A DNA stretch of 64,000 bases, taken from assembly GCF_900454495.1 (NCBI RefSeq), contig NZ_UGSI01000001.1, positions 4,218,501 to 4,282,500 of the forward strand, read 5' to 3'. This document shows, piece after piece, positions 26,630 to 35,987 of the stretch. Position 1 is the stretch's first letter. The number at the start of each line of letters is the position of its first letter. The notes beneath the pieces were generated by a model. The model did not search any database, was not told the origin of the DNA, and worked only from the letters and a program-made list of their open reading frames with translations. This stretch comes from Paenibacillus macerans (GTDB lineage Bacteria > Bacillota > Bacilli > Paenibacillales > Paenibacillaceae). The translations under genes were made by a program, and so were the position numbers.

Positions 26630-28636
26630 CTATTGCTCTTCAATAATCTTGAATCCCCAGGGCTCCAGGGTCAGGGTCTCACCGGGACTTACCGGCGCGC
26701 CCGAGAGAAGTTCAGTCCCCTCCCGGTGAGGGTAATTTAGCGATGCCGGCAAATCGGAATAGTTAAAATAGTAGCGGACGGTTTTGCCCATCCCGTTAAT
26801 CCCGTGTTTGGCAATGAGCGGGAAACGGATGTCTTGATCGGCCCCCCATAAACCGGCCTGCTTCACGGCATGCTCCAGGATCTTGCCCATGATGGCTTCG
26901 CTGGTCATGCAGCCGATATAAACGGCCTGCCCTTGGCCGTACCGGTTTTGCGTCACCGCGGCGTATTTCCCCCAATGCGGATGGTCGTAATAGGCGAGCA
27001 CCTCCGCCTCCGCCGGCGTGAGCAGTTCCATCCACGTATGCACCTGGTTGTGCTCCGCCCCGACCCGGAACGGATCGTCTTTCAGCGATACGTTTCGGGG
27101 TTCAACGAACATGCTGTACGAAACGCCGCAAGCCTTCCCGATCACCCCCGGCTGGCGTTCGGTGCGGACTTTGACATTTTCGTCCGTAAATCCGCTCTTA
27201 AAAGTATAAACGATGTGCCCGCCGTCATACACGAACCGGTTAAGGCGTTCCAGCAGTTCGTCGGAAGCCGAGTACAGCGCCGGCACCACAAGCAGGTCAT
27301 ACCGCTCAAAGCTTGGGGTGGCGGGCGACACGAAGTCGCAGCCGACATTCATCCGGTACAGCTCATCATACATCATCCGGACGACATCGTTGTAGTTTTT
27401 GGCGCTGGTAAAATTAAACTTAAACCATTCCAACGCCGTCAACGACTCGTTGCTGACGAGGATGGCGACTTTGTTCTCCTTCTTCAGGTTCGTCAAATGC
27501 GGCGATAACCGGGCAAAATCGCGGCCGATCGTTTTGGCTTCCTCATAGACCGGATTAGGTTCGAAATCGTGGCTGAGCAGGCCTTTCCAGTACGTTTCGA
27601 TGGAATTGTGGATCGAATGCCAATGCCAATAGGCGACCATATTGGCCCCGGAGGCCAGGTGGCTGAACGCCTGCAATCTCAGCTGCCCGGGATACGGCGT
27701 CCAATGGGTGAAAGCTTGCGCCTGCGTCTCGATCACCAAATAATTCGTTCCTTTGGTAGAGCGGGCCACATCTCCGCCGAAGGAAATTTCGCTGCCGGTA
27801 AGATCGTCCTGGGAAGGATGATAGATGTCCACCCCGGTGATGTCGAACGGGCGGGCGGCCGCAAAATGGTCGACGTCCGGCTGGATGCCGTAGGAATGCC
27901 CGCGCCACTCAAAATCGAAGTTTTGCGTGACGAACTGATCCGGCCGCTTGTATTCGTTTACGATCGACACCTGCCAATTCAGAAAATCGGTAACCAGCTT
28001 CCGCTGGAACTTGGCGAACTCCGCGCCCAGGCTGCCGTTGATCGTCCCGACGACCGAGGGGAAGTCCTCCCAGCTGTTGATCCGGTTGCTCCAATAATCC
28101 AGGCCAAACGCCCGGTTCAGCCGGTCCAGCGTTTTGAATTTCTCTCTGATGTATTTGACGAACAGCAACTGGACGTTGGCGCCCGCCGTGTGGTAATGCT
28201 TCGTTTCGTTGTCGGTCTGGTAACCGATGACCGCGGGGTGGCCGCTGACCCGGGAAATCAGTTTGCGGATGATCCGCTCCGCATAAAACAGGTAAGCAGG
28301 ATGGGTGATGTCCATAATTTGCCGGGCGCCGTATTTGCCGGGGCCTTTGGCCGTTGTCGCCAGTACGTCCGGATGCTCCTTGACCATCCAGGTCGGCACG
28401 GCATACGTAGGCGTACCGACGATGACATGAATCCCCGCCCGATGCATCGCGTCCAGCACCCGATCCACCGAGGTGAAGTCGAACACCCCGTTTTGGGGCT
28501 CGTGCGTGCTCCATGTCGATTCGGCGATCCGCACCACGTTGATCCCCGCCTCTTTCATCATCCGGATATCTTCGTCCAGACGTTCGCAAGGCATATATTC
28601 GTCATAGTAAGCGACACCGTAAAGCAGCTTTTCCAT
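26630..28636 (-). CDS. GH42 beta-galactosidase
   Basis: A 668-aa enzyme hydrolysing terminal beta-galactosides in the cytoplasm. The domain order is a catalytic barrel (about 1-370), with YGVAYYDEYMPCERLDEDI at the N-terminus, the acid/base Glu in YQTDNETKHYH and a Glu-containing YLVIETQAQAFTHW likely to be the nucleophile region. A trimerisation domain (about 385-590) and a C-terminal beta domain follow. GGGAGGTAACTT precedes the ATG. It heads the glycan locus and has its own cre box and direct repeats, so it is expected to be induced by the YesM/YesN pair. Confidence 0.93.
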   Translation of the reverse strand: MEKLLYGVAYYDEYMPCERLDEDIRMMKEAGINVVRIAESTWSTHEPQNGVFDFTSVDRVLDAMHRAGIHVIVGTPTYAVPTWMVKEHPDVLATTAKGPGKYGARQIMDITHPAYLFYAERIIRKLISRVSGHPAVIGYQTDNETKHYHTAGANVQLLFVKYIREKFKTLDRLNRAFGLDYWSNRINSWEDFPSVVGTINGSLGAEFAKFQRKLVTDFLNWQVSIVNEYKRPDQFVTQNFDFEWRGHSYGIQPDVDHFAAARPFDITGVDIYHPSQDDLTGSEISFGGDVARSTKGTNYLVIETQAQAFTHWTPYPGQLRLQAFSHLASGANMVAYWHWHSIHNSIETYWKGLLSHDFEPNPVYEEAKTIGRDFARLSPHLTNLKKENKVAILVSNESLTALEWFKFNFTSAKNYNDVVRMMYDELYRMNVGCDFVSPATPSFERYDLLVVPALYSASDELLERLNRFVYDGGHIVYTFKSGFTDENVKVRTERQPGVIGKACGVSYSMFVEPRNVSLKDDPFRVGAEHNQVHTWMELLTPAEAEVLAYYDHPHWGKYAAVTQNRYGQGQAVYIGCMTSEAIMGKILEHAVKQAGLWGADQDIRFPLIAKHGINGMGKTVRYYFNYSDLPASLNYPHREGTELLSGAPVSPGETLTLEPWGFKIIEEQ

Positions 28637-28664
28637 AAGTTACCTCCCGAAAGTGATCACAAAA

Positions 28665-28678
28665 TGATTACGCTTTCA
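28665..28678. promoter_or_regulatory. cre-like CcpA site before GH42
   Basis: TGATTACGCTTTCA, one mismatch to the consensus on the minus strand, 29 bp before the start codon. Confidence 0.55.
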
Positions 28679-28700
28679 TCGTATTAAAAAAAGCTCCCCC

Positions 28701-28745
28701 CTTCATTGGACGAAATTAAGCCTTTGGGGTGGACGATTTTAAACC
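28701..28745 (-). promoter_or_regulatory. direct-repeat operator candidate before GH42
   Basis: CTTCATTGGACG at 28701 and a poorer half-site ending TGGACG, 23 bp further on, followed by TTTTAAACC. The arrangement is identical to that at 23691-23735. Confidence 0.5.
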
Positions 28746-28867
28746 GGCAGCCCGGGATGCCGCAAAAACTCTGTTCAACGCCGCGAAGTTTTGGTATGCT
28801 TAACCTCATATCCATCCTCCCGCAGGATGCAAAACCGCTAGAAACAACATAGAGGAATCGCTTAAAT

Positions 28868-30487
28868 ATGAACAGCAAAAAGCGCACATACCCCAAAATC
28901 CGCCTGGCCGTCCTCTTTTCGCTGATCGTCGGGCTCGCCGTAATTATAACTACGTTTATTTCCGCGGCTTCATCCTATAAAGCCGAAAGAAGCATTTTAT
29001 ACAACCGGACGCTGGAAATGAACTATTCCACTTCGCTGCAGATGAGCCGCACCTTGGGCACTTTATTCAAATCGATGCGGCTGGGGCTGCATACCGTATC
29101 CATTCATCTTTTCGACGCGGACGAGGCCTCGCAATCCGCCGACATTCAAGCCAAACTGGATTTCTTCAAGAACAGCAACGACTATTTCAATTCGGTGTTT
29201 TGGGCGGACGCCAAAGGCGTCGTTCGCAGCATCGCTTCGCCGAACTATAATTTGGCCGGAACCAAGCTGGTGTCAACGCCGGCGCTGGAAGCCCTGGCAA
29301 CCCGGAAATCAACGTTGTCGAAGCCTTATACCGGCACAAGCGGACGCCTCATCATCCTGATGACGGAACCCGTGTTCGATAGAAACGGCGTCTATCATGG
29401 GTTCATAGGCGGGACGATTTACCTGGAGGAAAACAACATCCTCGACAGTATTTTCAGCGAAAACCTGGCGGATAAGACGGGCTCTTATTATTATATCGTG
29501 GATTCCAGCGGCCAGCTGATCTTTCACCCCGACACCAGCCGGCGCGGCGAAAACGTTAGTGAAAACGCTGTAGTCCAAGCTGTAAAAAACGGCGAAAGCG
29601 GCCGAAAACCCGTGATCAACACGAAAAAGGTATCTTTTTTGGCCGGGTACGCCACGGTCCCTGAGGTCGGTTGGGGCATTATCATGCAAACGCCGATCAG
29701 CATGGTGGAAAAACAACAAGAAGAGCAGATTTGCAAAATGCTGCTGATCATGGCCCTTCCTTTCATCCTGATCATGGCGGCTACGATCTATATGGCGCAT
29801 AAGGTCACCGAGCCGATCGTATGGCTTGCCCAGTTTGCGAGAAGTTCGGTCCGCAATGCCAGGAAACTGCCGCCGATCCGGACAAGCCATTGGATTTGGG
29901 AGGCCGATTTGTTGACGAAGACCGTGCTGAACTCCCTGAAGACGATGCAGGATCAAAATGAACGGCTTACCGACAGCACCCGCAAAGATCCGCTGACCGG
30001 CCTGCAAAACCGCAGGGCGCTGAATGAGGTATTGGCTTTATTCGATTTCGCCAAGCATTCTTTTTCGATGCTCATATTGGATATCGACCGGTTTAAGCAG
30101 ATCAATGACACGTACGGTCATCAAACCGGGGATGAAGTGCTGAAATTTGTTTCGGATCTTGTTCAATCGGCCGTGCGGCAGAAAGATTTCTGCTTCCGCT
30201 TCGGAGGCGAAGAGTTTATCGTCATTCTTCCCGATACCCCGCTGGCCGTTGCCTTTCAAACGGCGGAACGGATTCGCGGCCAACTGGAAGGCACGGTAAG
30301 CCCGGCCGGCCGGCCGGTCACCGTTTCCATAGGAGTCGCCGAGTTTCCCGTTCAGTCGGATGATCTGGGCGAGTTGTTCCGCTTAGCCGATAAAGCGCTT
30401 TATCAAGCCAAGGGCGACGGGCGCAACCGGACGGTTGCGGCGGATGAGAGCTGGGCGGAAGAATGTGTCTCGATCAAGGACCGGTAG
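28868..30487 (+). CDS. membrane diguanylate cyclase with Cache-type sensor
   Basis: A 539-aa protein that makes c-di-GMP from two GTP. There are membrane helices at about 12-33 and 290-310, with a double-Cache-like extracellular sensor between them (about 45-280). A HAMP-like linker and the GGDEF domain (about 370-530) follow. The active site is GGEEF (446-450), and RQKD at 437-440, five residues before it, is an intact inhibitory I-site, so the enzyme should be active and product-inhibited. No EAL domain. It is divergent from the GH42 gene. Confidence 0.94.
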   Translation: MNSKKRTYPKIRLAVLFSLIVGLAVIITTFISAASSYKAERSILYNRTLEMNYSTSLQMSRTLGTLFKSMRLGLHTVSIHLFDADEASQSADIQAKLDFFKNSNDYFNSVFWADAKGVVRSIASPNYNLAGTKLVSTPALEALATRKSTLSKPYTGTSGRLIILMTEPVFDRNGVYHGFIGGTIYLEENNILDSIFSENLADKTGSYYYIVDSSGQLIFHPDTSRRGENVSENAVVQAVKNGESGRKPVINTKKVSFLAGYATVPEVGWGIIMQTPISMVEKQQEEQICKMLLIMALPFILIMAATIYMAHKVTEPIVWLAQFARSSVRNARKLPPIRTSHWIWEADLLTKTVLNSLKTMQDQNERLTDSTRKDPLTGLQNRRALNEVLALFDFAKHSFSMLILDIDRFKQINDTYGHQTGDEVLKFVSDLVQSAVRQKDFCFRFGGEEFIVILPDTPLAVAFQTAERIRGQLEGTVSPAGRPVTVSIGVAEFPVQSDDLGELFRLADKALYQAKGDGRNRTVAADESWAEECVSIKDR

Positions 30488-30506
30488 CCCCGGTTCTTTT
30501 TTTTGC
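30477..30506 (+). terminator. terminator overlapping the cyclase stop codon
   Basis: AAGGACCGG, a short loop, CCGGTTCTT and T6. The stop codon (30485-30487) lies within the hairpin. Confidence 0.75.
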
Positions 30507-30564
30507 GGATTTGTCACATCCGCGGGCCAGTGATACGTTGTATTAGGGGAAAGGGTGTGAGAAT

Positions 30565-31158
30565 GTGGACGATGTCGATCTGTCGCAAACGATAACCGAC
30601 ATTCTGGAGGGTGACACCGAAAAGTTCGCGGAAATCATGCAAGTCTATCAAAAATCGATTTTCCTGTATTGCTACCATATGTTAGGCAACTATGCCGAAG
30701 CCGAGGACAGCGGTCAGGAAGTGTTTTTAAAAGCCTACCGTTCATTGGGAAAATATAAACGCGAAGTTCCGTTTGGGGCCTGGCTGTACAAAATCGCCTA
30801 CAATCATTGCATCGATATGATCCGCAAGCGCAAGCTGGCCAAGTACCTCCCCTTCTTCTACCGGGATGACAAAGAGAACAAACCGGTGGATTTGCGGATC
30901 GAAGCCCATTATTTTGATGAATTCGTGCATCGGGCCCTGTCGAAGTTATCGGCGGAGGAACGGAACTTGCTGATTTTGCGGTGCGTTGATGAGAAGAGCT
31001 ATGAGGAGATCAGCCAGATTCTCGGCCGCAGCAACGCCGCTCTCCGCAAGAAATACGGGCGGACGGCGGCGAAATTCCGCCAGTATTACGCTCAGGCGAA
31101 AGGAGTGTGTGCTTATGATATCGGACAAGGATCAGGATCTGAAACAACTTTTTCGTGA
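30565..31158 (+). CDS. RNA polymerase sigma-70 factor, ECF type
   Basis: A 197-aa sigma factor. Region 2 includes LYCYHMLGNYAEAEDSGQEV and FLKAYRSLGKY, and region 4 includes SAEERNLLILRCVDEKSYEE then ISQILGRSNAALRKKYGRT, a helix-turn-helix. It starts at GTG (30565) with AAGGGTGTGAG upstream. It overlaps the next gene, a single-span membrane protein, by 44 bp, the usual sigma/anti-sigma layout. A TTGTCA/TACGTT pair upstream is a possible promoter. Confidence 0.9.
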   Translation: MDDVDLSQTITDILEGDTEKFAEIMQVYQKSIFLYCYHMLGNYAEAEDSGQEVFLKAYRSLGKYKREVPFGAWLYKIAYNHCIDMIRKRKLAKYLPFFYRDDKENKPVDLRIEAHYFDEFVHRALSKLSAEERNLLILRCVDEKSYEEISQILGRSNAALRKKYGRTAAKFRQYYAQAKGVCAYDIGQGSGSETTFS

Positions 31159-32068
31159 AGTTCAGCTTCCCGAGGTGGACCTGACCCCCAAAGTGATGAG
31201 CAAGCTGCGCGCCGAAAAAAAAACAAAGGCGCAATTGATCGGGAAACGTAAAGTAGGTTTGCTGGTCATGGCCGGAATGCTGCTGGCGGCCTCCACCGCT
31301 TTTGCGGCGTCTAACTACTACTATGCCTTGAAAAGTAAGCACGGCGACATTGTTTGGGAAGAAAAGATATTGGATAAGAGCAGTCCCGAGTATAAAAAGC
31401 CTTCCATGGATGAGCAACTGCGTTCGCTGAACAGCACCGGTTTATCTAACGATCTGCTGAAGGATGGGGAGGCCGCGATTTTTTACGTGCTTGAGAACAA
31501 TCCGGATCATGAAATCGACATCGAATGGAAGCGGGTTCCCTTCCACGATTTGACCGAGCTTCGTTCCCGCATGGCGGGGCAGCCGGTAAAGCTGTTTGAC
31601 CGTTTCGAGGGTGATTATAAGTTTGCTCATGCCACGGTCTCCTTCTACCCGGCCCTTTATGAGAATCCGCTAACCGATAAAGAAGAGGCGGAGATCGCCG
31701 ACAAACTGCGGAAGCAGGCGGAGGAATCGGGCAAGGGCTACGCGATGATGCCGATTGAGCTCTCGAAAAATTACTGGATTATTATGAGCTCTTACCAAAG
31801 AAACGGCAAAACAGGCATTCTCGTAACGATTTCCAAAACCCCCGGAAAGCAGACGGTTATGCTGCCCGAAGAAGACAAGGACAATCCGCGCGAGACCCTT
31901 GAGGTTAAGGGTATAAAGATGCTGTATACCGAATTTGCAACCGGCCGGAATATTCAATGGGTCTATGATATTCCGGGCAGCAAGGAGGCCGTTCATTACA
32001 TGATCGAAACCGGCTTGCAAATGAACAAAGACCAGTTGATTGAACTGGCCGAGTCTTATTTGGATTAA
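31115..32068 (+). CDS. membrane anti-sigma-factor-like protein
   Basis: A 317-aa protein with a cytoplasmic N-terminus (about 1-48), one membrane helix (about 49-66, LLVMAGMLLAASTAFAAS) and a ~250-residue extracellular domain without recognised motifs. The ATG at 31115 has AAAGGAG upstream and overlaps the sigma gene end; a longer frame from 30986 reads through sigma sequence and is not real. Position and topology make it the likely anti-sigma partner, holding the sigma factor until an envelope signal arrives. The family is not identified from motifs. Confidence 0.75.
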   Translation: MISDKDQDLKQLFREVQLPEVDLTPKVMSKLRAEKKTKAQLIGKRKVGLLVMAGMLLAASTAFAASNYYYALKSKHGDIVWEEKILDKSSPEYKKPSMDEQLRSLNSTGLSNDLLKDGEAAIFYVLENNPDHEIDIEWKRVPFHDLTELRSRMAGQPVKLFDRFEGDYKFAHATVSFYPALYENPLTDKEEAEIADKLRKQAEESGKGYAMMPIELSKNYWIIMSSYQRNGKTGILVTISKTPGKQTVMLPEEDKDNPRETLEVKGIKMLYTEFATGRNIQWVYDIPGSKEAVHYMIETGLQMNKDQLIELAESYLD

Positions 32069-32141
32069 GCGATATAGCTCCGCCCTGCCTGCCTGTTTGC
32101 GGAATCCCAGGCAGGGCGGGGCAGATTGTTTCAGAGAAAAA

Positions 32142-32439
32142 AATAAGGACATAAAAAGGCGTTATCCCGTCAACATCCGTCGATTTGAGCGAAATAGAGG
32201 AATTTTATGTCGCTATTCTTCTTCGTCGCAAGGAAATGACTTCGTTCCCGACCATTCTTAGGAAAATAAGTACATAAAATGGCGCTAATGGGGATAAACC
32301 TGCTAGGTTTCCGATAATAAGCACATAAAGTACCGCTATGTTGAAGGCCGACGGTTCGACGGTTGATCAGCAGGTAAGTCAGTTGATTGGTCGTTCCAGC
32401 AGCCGGCTGTGTTAATCAGCGATTTATAAGGTTGAGCCC
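32142..32439. repeat. interspersed ~300-bp repeat, copy C
   Basis: It shares with copies B and D the blocks ATAAGGACATAAAA, ATTTTATGTCGCTATTC, CGTCGCAAGGAAATG, AGGAAAATAAGTACATAAAA, CGCTAATGGGGATAAAC, TGGTCGTTCCAGCAGCCGGC and a GGTTGAGCCC end. The remaining ~150 bp up to 32520 show nothing else. Confidence 0.88.
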
Positions 32440-32520
32440 ATGAATACCCTCTATATCCCGCGCTTTTCTCTTTTAAACTCCACCCTTCGCGGCGGCCCCG
32501 TCCGGGACATCGATTCGTTG

Positions 32521-33843
32521 TTACCCGGTTCGAGACATGGATTCGTCCGGATGGCTCACAAAGTCCCGTCCGTACACTTCCTCCTGAATTTGTTCAAGCG
32601 TCTTGCCGCGGGTTTCCGGGGCCATGACCACGCCGATCACCGCGGCGATGACCAGGAAACCGATCATCACCATACCGGAAGCGGCAAAACCCATGGAAGT
32701 AAGCATGGACGGCACCACCAGCGAGATCAGGCCCACCGCTACCCGGGCGGTGCTGAACAGAAAGCCCTGGGCTTTGGCGCGGTATTTGGTGTGAAACAGC
32801 TCGCCCGCCCACAAGCCGTAGAAGGCTTGCGCTCCGAAGCCGGCGGCGACGCCCCACAGCACAACGAAGGCCAGCAGCTCGGCCATGCCCATGCCGCCGA
32901 AGGACAGGATCGCCCAGGCAGCAATCCCCATGAATGCGCCGATCCCGTACAGCACTTTCCGGTTGGCTTTATCGCCGAACTTGATGAAGACGAAATACGT
33001 CGAGGCTACGGTCAGAATCCAGAGGAAGGCCTGCAGCAAATTGGCCTGGGCGGAGGTAAGGCCGCCGACCCGCTGGTAAATGTAAGGCATAAAGTAGCCC
33101 ATCACGCCCGCCACCAGGTTCCAGAAGCAGTAAATGCCCAAGAGCAGAACGATCGAGCGCAGATTGGCCCGGCTCTTGAACAGCTCGGCAACCGAACTTT
33201 TCGCCGCCTGGCCGCCCGCCAGCGCCTTGGCTTCCCTGGCTTTTTCCTCCTCCCAGATCTTGCTCTCGTTGATCTGCTGCTGCATGATCCAGGTGATCAG
33301 GGCGATGACGAACAACTGCCCGAAGATCAACCGGCTGCCCAGCAGGCCAAGCGGAGCCAGCGCCACGGACAGCAGCAGCGATATCGCCGGGCCGATGGAC
33401 CAGGCGAGCTGCCCCCAGCCTACCCGGGCGGCCCGTTCGCCCGCCGGCGCTTCCTCCGAGATATACGTCCAGGCGGCCGGGATCGCCGCGCCCACCGCGA
33501 TGCCGGTAATCACATAACCCGCCAGCAGCATCGGAAAATTAAACGAAAGGGCGACGAGCAAAACCCCCAGCATGTACACGAGCAGATCGTATTTGTAAAT
33601 CAGCTTGCGGCCGTATTTGTCGACCAGAAATCCGCCGATGAGCGCGCCGATCGCCGACCCGAATCCGTTGGCGCTGAGCGCGCCGAGCAGGCCCAGCTTC
33701 ACGTCGTCCAGCTTCAGGTATTCGACCCACAAGGTAAGGCCTCCGGCGCCGGCGACGATGGAACCGGCCTCCAGGTAATTCGACATGGCGACGGTGATGG
33801 TTGACTTGAGGCCGTTCTTCTTCGTTGCTTGAGCGGCAGCCAT
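32521..33843 (-). CDS. MFS sugar transporter
   Basis: A 440-aa permease with 12 predicted helices. The loop after helix 2 reads GGFLVDKYGRKLIY, a standard MFS GxxxDRxGRR-type motif, and the cytoplasmic C-terminus has MAPETRGKTLEQIQEEVYG, the sugar-porter PETKG-type motif. The ATG at 33843 overlaps the rhaM stop (TGATG), so both are co-translated; frames extending to 33957 run through rhaM. With RhaM it suggests uptake of L-rhamnose or a related deoxyhexose by proton symport. Confidence 0.88.
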   Translation of the reverse strand: MAAAQATKKNGLKSTITVAMSNYLEAGSIVAGAGGLTLWVEYLKLDDVKLGLLGALSANGFGSAIGALIGGFLVDKYGRKLIYKYDLLVYMLGVLLVALSFNFPMLLAGYVITGIAVGAAIPAAWTYISEEAPAGERAARVGWGQLAWSIGPAISLLLSVALAPLGLLGSRLIFGQLFVIALITWIMQQQINESKIWEEEKAREAKALAGGQAAKSSVAELFKSRANLRSIVLLLGIYCFWNLVAGVMGYFMPYIYQRVGGLTSAQANLLQAFLWILTVASTYFVFIKFGDKANRKVLYGIGAFMGIAAWAILSFGGMGMAELLAFVVLWGVAAGFGAQAFYGLWAGELFHTKYRAKAQGFLFSTARVAVGLISLVVPSMLTSMGFAASGMVMIGFLVIAAVIGVVMAPETRGKTLEQIQEEVYGRDFVSHPDESMSRTG

Positions 33844-34181
33844 CACACCCGCCCCTTTCCGGATTCCGGCTCCAGGTGGAACACTTCCGTCAACTCGCGG
33901 GATTCCGGACTGTTGTCGGGATTGGTCCGCATAATGTCCTTCATGTAATCCCACCATTTGCGGCAGATCTCCGTATCCGCGCTTTTGGCCCAGAGCGCTT
34001 CATCCTCGATTTCCAGGTAAGCAAACAAGGTATGGGTCGTTTCATCCAAAAAAATCGAATACGTGCGAACCCCGTGGCTTAGCAGCATCTCCTTCATCTC
34101 CGGCCACAGTTCGTCATGACGTCTTTGGTATTCCTCATGGCAGCCTGCAAAAACTTGCATGATCGAGGCTTTCCGTATCAT
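33843..34181 (-). CDS. rhaM: L-rhamnose mutarotase
   Basis: A 112-aa dimeric alpha/beta barrel enzyme interconverting alpha and beta anomers of L-rhamnose. The family pattern is clear: EEYQRRHDELWPEMKEMLLS with the catalytic His, YSIFLDETTHTLFAYLEIED, and the C-terminal KWWDYMKDIM. Its length matches the RhaM family (~104-112). GAAGGAG is upstream of the ATG at 34181. It is the first gene of a two-gene unit with the MFS porter. A cre box and direct repeats lie in its upstream region. Confidence 0.92.
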   Translation of the reverse strand: MIRKASIMQVFAGCHEEYQRRHDELWPEMKEMLLSHGVRTYSIFLDETTHTLFAYLEIEDEALWAKSADTEICRKWWDYMKDIMRTNPDNSPESRELTEVFHLEPESGKGRV

Positions 34182-34223
34182 GTTACAGCTCCTTCCCGAT
34201 CCTCAAAATTTTCACGCCTTGTA

Positions 34224-34237
34224 TGTTGGCGCTTACA
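34224..34237. promoter_or_regulatory. cre-like CcpA site before rhaM
   Basis: The minus strand reads TGTAAGCGCCAACA, one mismatch to cre, just downstream of a possible TATAGT -10 box. Confidence 0.5.
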
Positions 34238-34278
34238 CCTTTCACTATATAAGCGGGGCGTTTTCGCCTGTAGGAGAG

Positions 34279-34308
34279 ATTCTTCGGATCGGGTAGACAT
34301 TCTTCGGA
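34279..34308 (-). promoter_or_regulatory. direct repeats before rhaM
   Basis: ATTCTTCGGA occurs at 34279 and 34299, exactly 20 bp apart (two helical turns), about 45-75 bp upstream of the cre box. The spacing suits an AraC-type regulator such as the one encoded at 34335-35987. Confidence 0.45.
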
Positions 34309-34334
34309 ACATGACGGGAAACCGCGTGACGCCT

Positions 34335-35987
34335 TTAGCCGGTTCCTGCAGTCCCCCGGTACTCGGACGGGAGCTGGCCGAAATGCTGCCTGAACAGCCG
34401 GCTGAAATAGCGGACGTCCTGATATCCGACGGCCCGGCTGACGTCCCGCAGCTTTGCCGCAGGGTCGGCGAGCAGCCTTCGCGCCTGCTCCAGACGGGCG
34501 CGGGTCACGTATTCGAGCACCGTTTCCCCGGTTTGCAGCTTAAAATACTGGCAGAAATACGTAGGGTTCATATGGACCTGCTCGGCGATTTTTTTCACCG
34601 TAATCGGGCTTCCCAGGTTCCGGCCGATCCAGTCCTTGGCCGCTTCAACCGGCTTGGCCGCGGACCCGGACCGCGCCTGCTCCAGCGCCGTCACGGCCCG
34701 CCTGATCATCCGCAGCGCCAACAGCTTCAGCTCCTGCAGGTTCACCGCTTCCCGCGCCTCCCGCAGCGCCGCTTCGGCCCCCGCGGACCCGGCCGTTTCC
34801 CCGCACGTTTCAAACAGGGTGGACTGTATCAGAAGCAGCACATTTTCCGCAACTTTGCGGATTCGCGCCGGGGAGGAATACCCGCCGATATGCTCGAACA
34901 GCTGCCTGCACACCGCCTCCGCCTCGGCGGCATCGGCCTGTCCGACCGCCCGCTTCATCCGCTGCAGCAGCGAAGGGAGAAGGCCGCCCGGCTGTTCCCC
35001 GCCAGTCTCGCCGCCGCTGTGGTGGATGCGTCCGTACGGAAACACCCGGTTTCCCCCTTCCAGCAGGCGGTGCTGCATGGCGGAAAGCGCTTGCCGCTTC
35101 GCGTAAGGCAGCAAATACAAATCGCCGATCGGCTCCGCGAATGAGACCGATACGGTAAACGGCGTGTACGTTCTTACCGCTTCGCGGATTCGTCCGGCCG
35201 TCTCCAGGGCGGCTTCTTCCCATTCGCCGCCGTCGCTTGCCGCGTCCGGCCCCGGCCGGCACAGCAGCGCCCAGAAATCCGCGCCCGTACCCCGCCACCA
35301 CCAGCCGCTCATCCGGTGTTTTTCCGCCGCCGCGCCGACGATTTCACCGGTCATATTTTCCAATGCGTAAAAATATGCCTGCCAATCTTGAGCGGTAAAG
35401 CTTCTCGCTTTGACCGGCAACGTGTCCATAGAGACATACAGCAGGATGTACTCTCCTTTCGGAAAAGAATCCACCCAGAACCCCAAGCGGGCCAGATCGC
35501 TTTCGTCCGCCGTGATCCGGGCGAGCGCCTGCGTCTGCTGCGTGAATTTGAGCATCGCCTCCTTTTGGCGCAGCGCGCTCCAATGGTAATTTTGCAGCCG
35601 CCGCTCCTCCACTTTTTGCTTGATCTCCGCGAGCACCGCCATTAGCTGCTCCCGGTCGAGCGGCTTTAGTAAATAATCGGCCGCGCCTTCCTTCAGCGCC
35701 GTGCGGACGTATTCGAAATCGTTATAACCGGTCAGCACGACGGCCAGAAACGAACGGACTTTGCCCGCTTCCCGGATCAGGGCGAGCCCGTCCATTTCCG
35801 GCATGCGGATGTCGGTGATCAGCAGATCGATTTCGGCGTCCCGCGTTTGCAGGAAGTCCAGCGCCTCCCTGCCGTCCCCCAAAGCGGCCAGCACTTCCCA
35901 CTCCTCGCCGCAGGAGGCGACCAGCCGCTTAAGCCCCCGGCAAATTCGCGGTTCATCGTCCACGATCAATACTTTGATAGGCCTCAT
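34335..35987 (-). CDS. YesN-type response regulator with AraC DNA-binding domain
   Basis: A 550-aa protein with a receiver (about 1-125, phospho-acceptor D59 in LITDIRMPEMDG), a long middle region (about 130-440) without recognised motifs, and a C-terminal AraC double helix-turn-helix (about 445-545: MNPTYFCQYFKLQTGETVLE, VGYQDVRYFSRLFRQHFG). It overlaps its kinase gene by 4 bp. Third gene of the binding protein-kinase-regulator set, and likely regulator of the rhaM-MFS unit downstream. Confidence 0.92.
   Translation of the reverse strand: MRPIKVLIVDDEPRICRGLKRLVASCGEEWEVLAALGDGREALDFLQTRDAEIDLLITDIRMPEMDGLALIREAGKVRSFLAVVLTGYNDFEYVRTALKEGAADYLLKPLDREQLMAVLAEIKQKVEERRLQNYHWSALRQKEAMLKFTQQTQALARITADESDLARLGFWVDSFPKGEYILLYVSMDTLPVKARSFTAQDWQAYFYALENMTGEIVGAAAEKHRMSGWWWRGTGADFWALLCRPGPDAASDGGEWEEAALETAGRIREAVRTYTPFTVSVSFAEPIGDLYLLPYAKRQALSAMQHRLLEGGNRVFPYGRIHHSGGETGGEQPGGLLPSLLQRMKRAVGQADAAEAEAVCRQLFEHIGGYSSPARIRKVAENVLLLIQSTLFETCGETAGSAGAEAALREAREAVNLQELKLLALRMIRRAVTALEQARSGSAAKPVEAAKDWIGRNLGSPITVKKIAEQVHMNPTYFCQYFKLQTGETVLEYVTRARLEQARRLLADPAAKLRDVSRAVGYQDVRYFSRLFRQHFGQLPSEYRGTAGTG

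Noticed and set aside
30986..31114. N-terminal extension of the anti-sigma-like protein
   Set aside because: The extension is sigma-factor coding sequence in another frame; the RBS and ATG at 31115 are better.
32440..33804. 454-aa plus-strand ORF opposite the MFS gene
   Set aside because: His/Gln/Arg-rich antisense shadow of a gene with clear transporter motifs.
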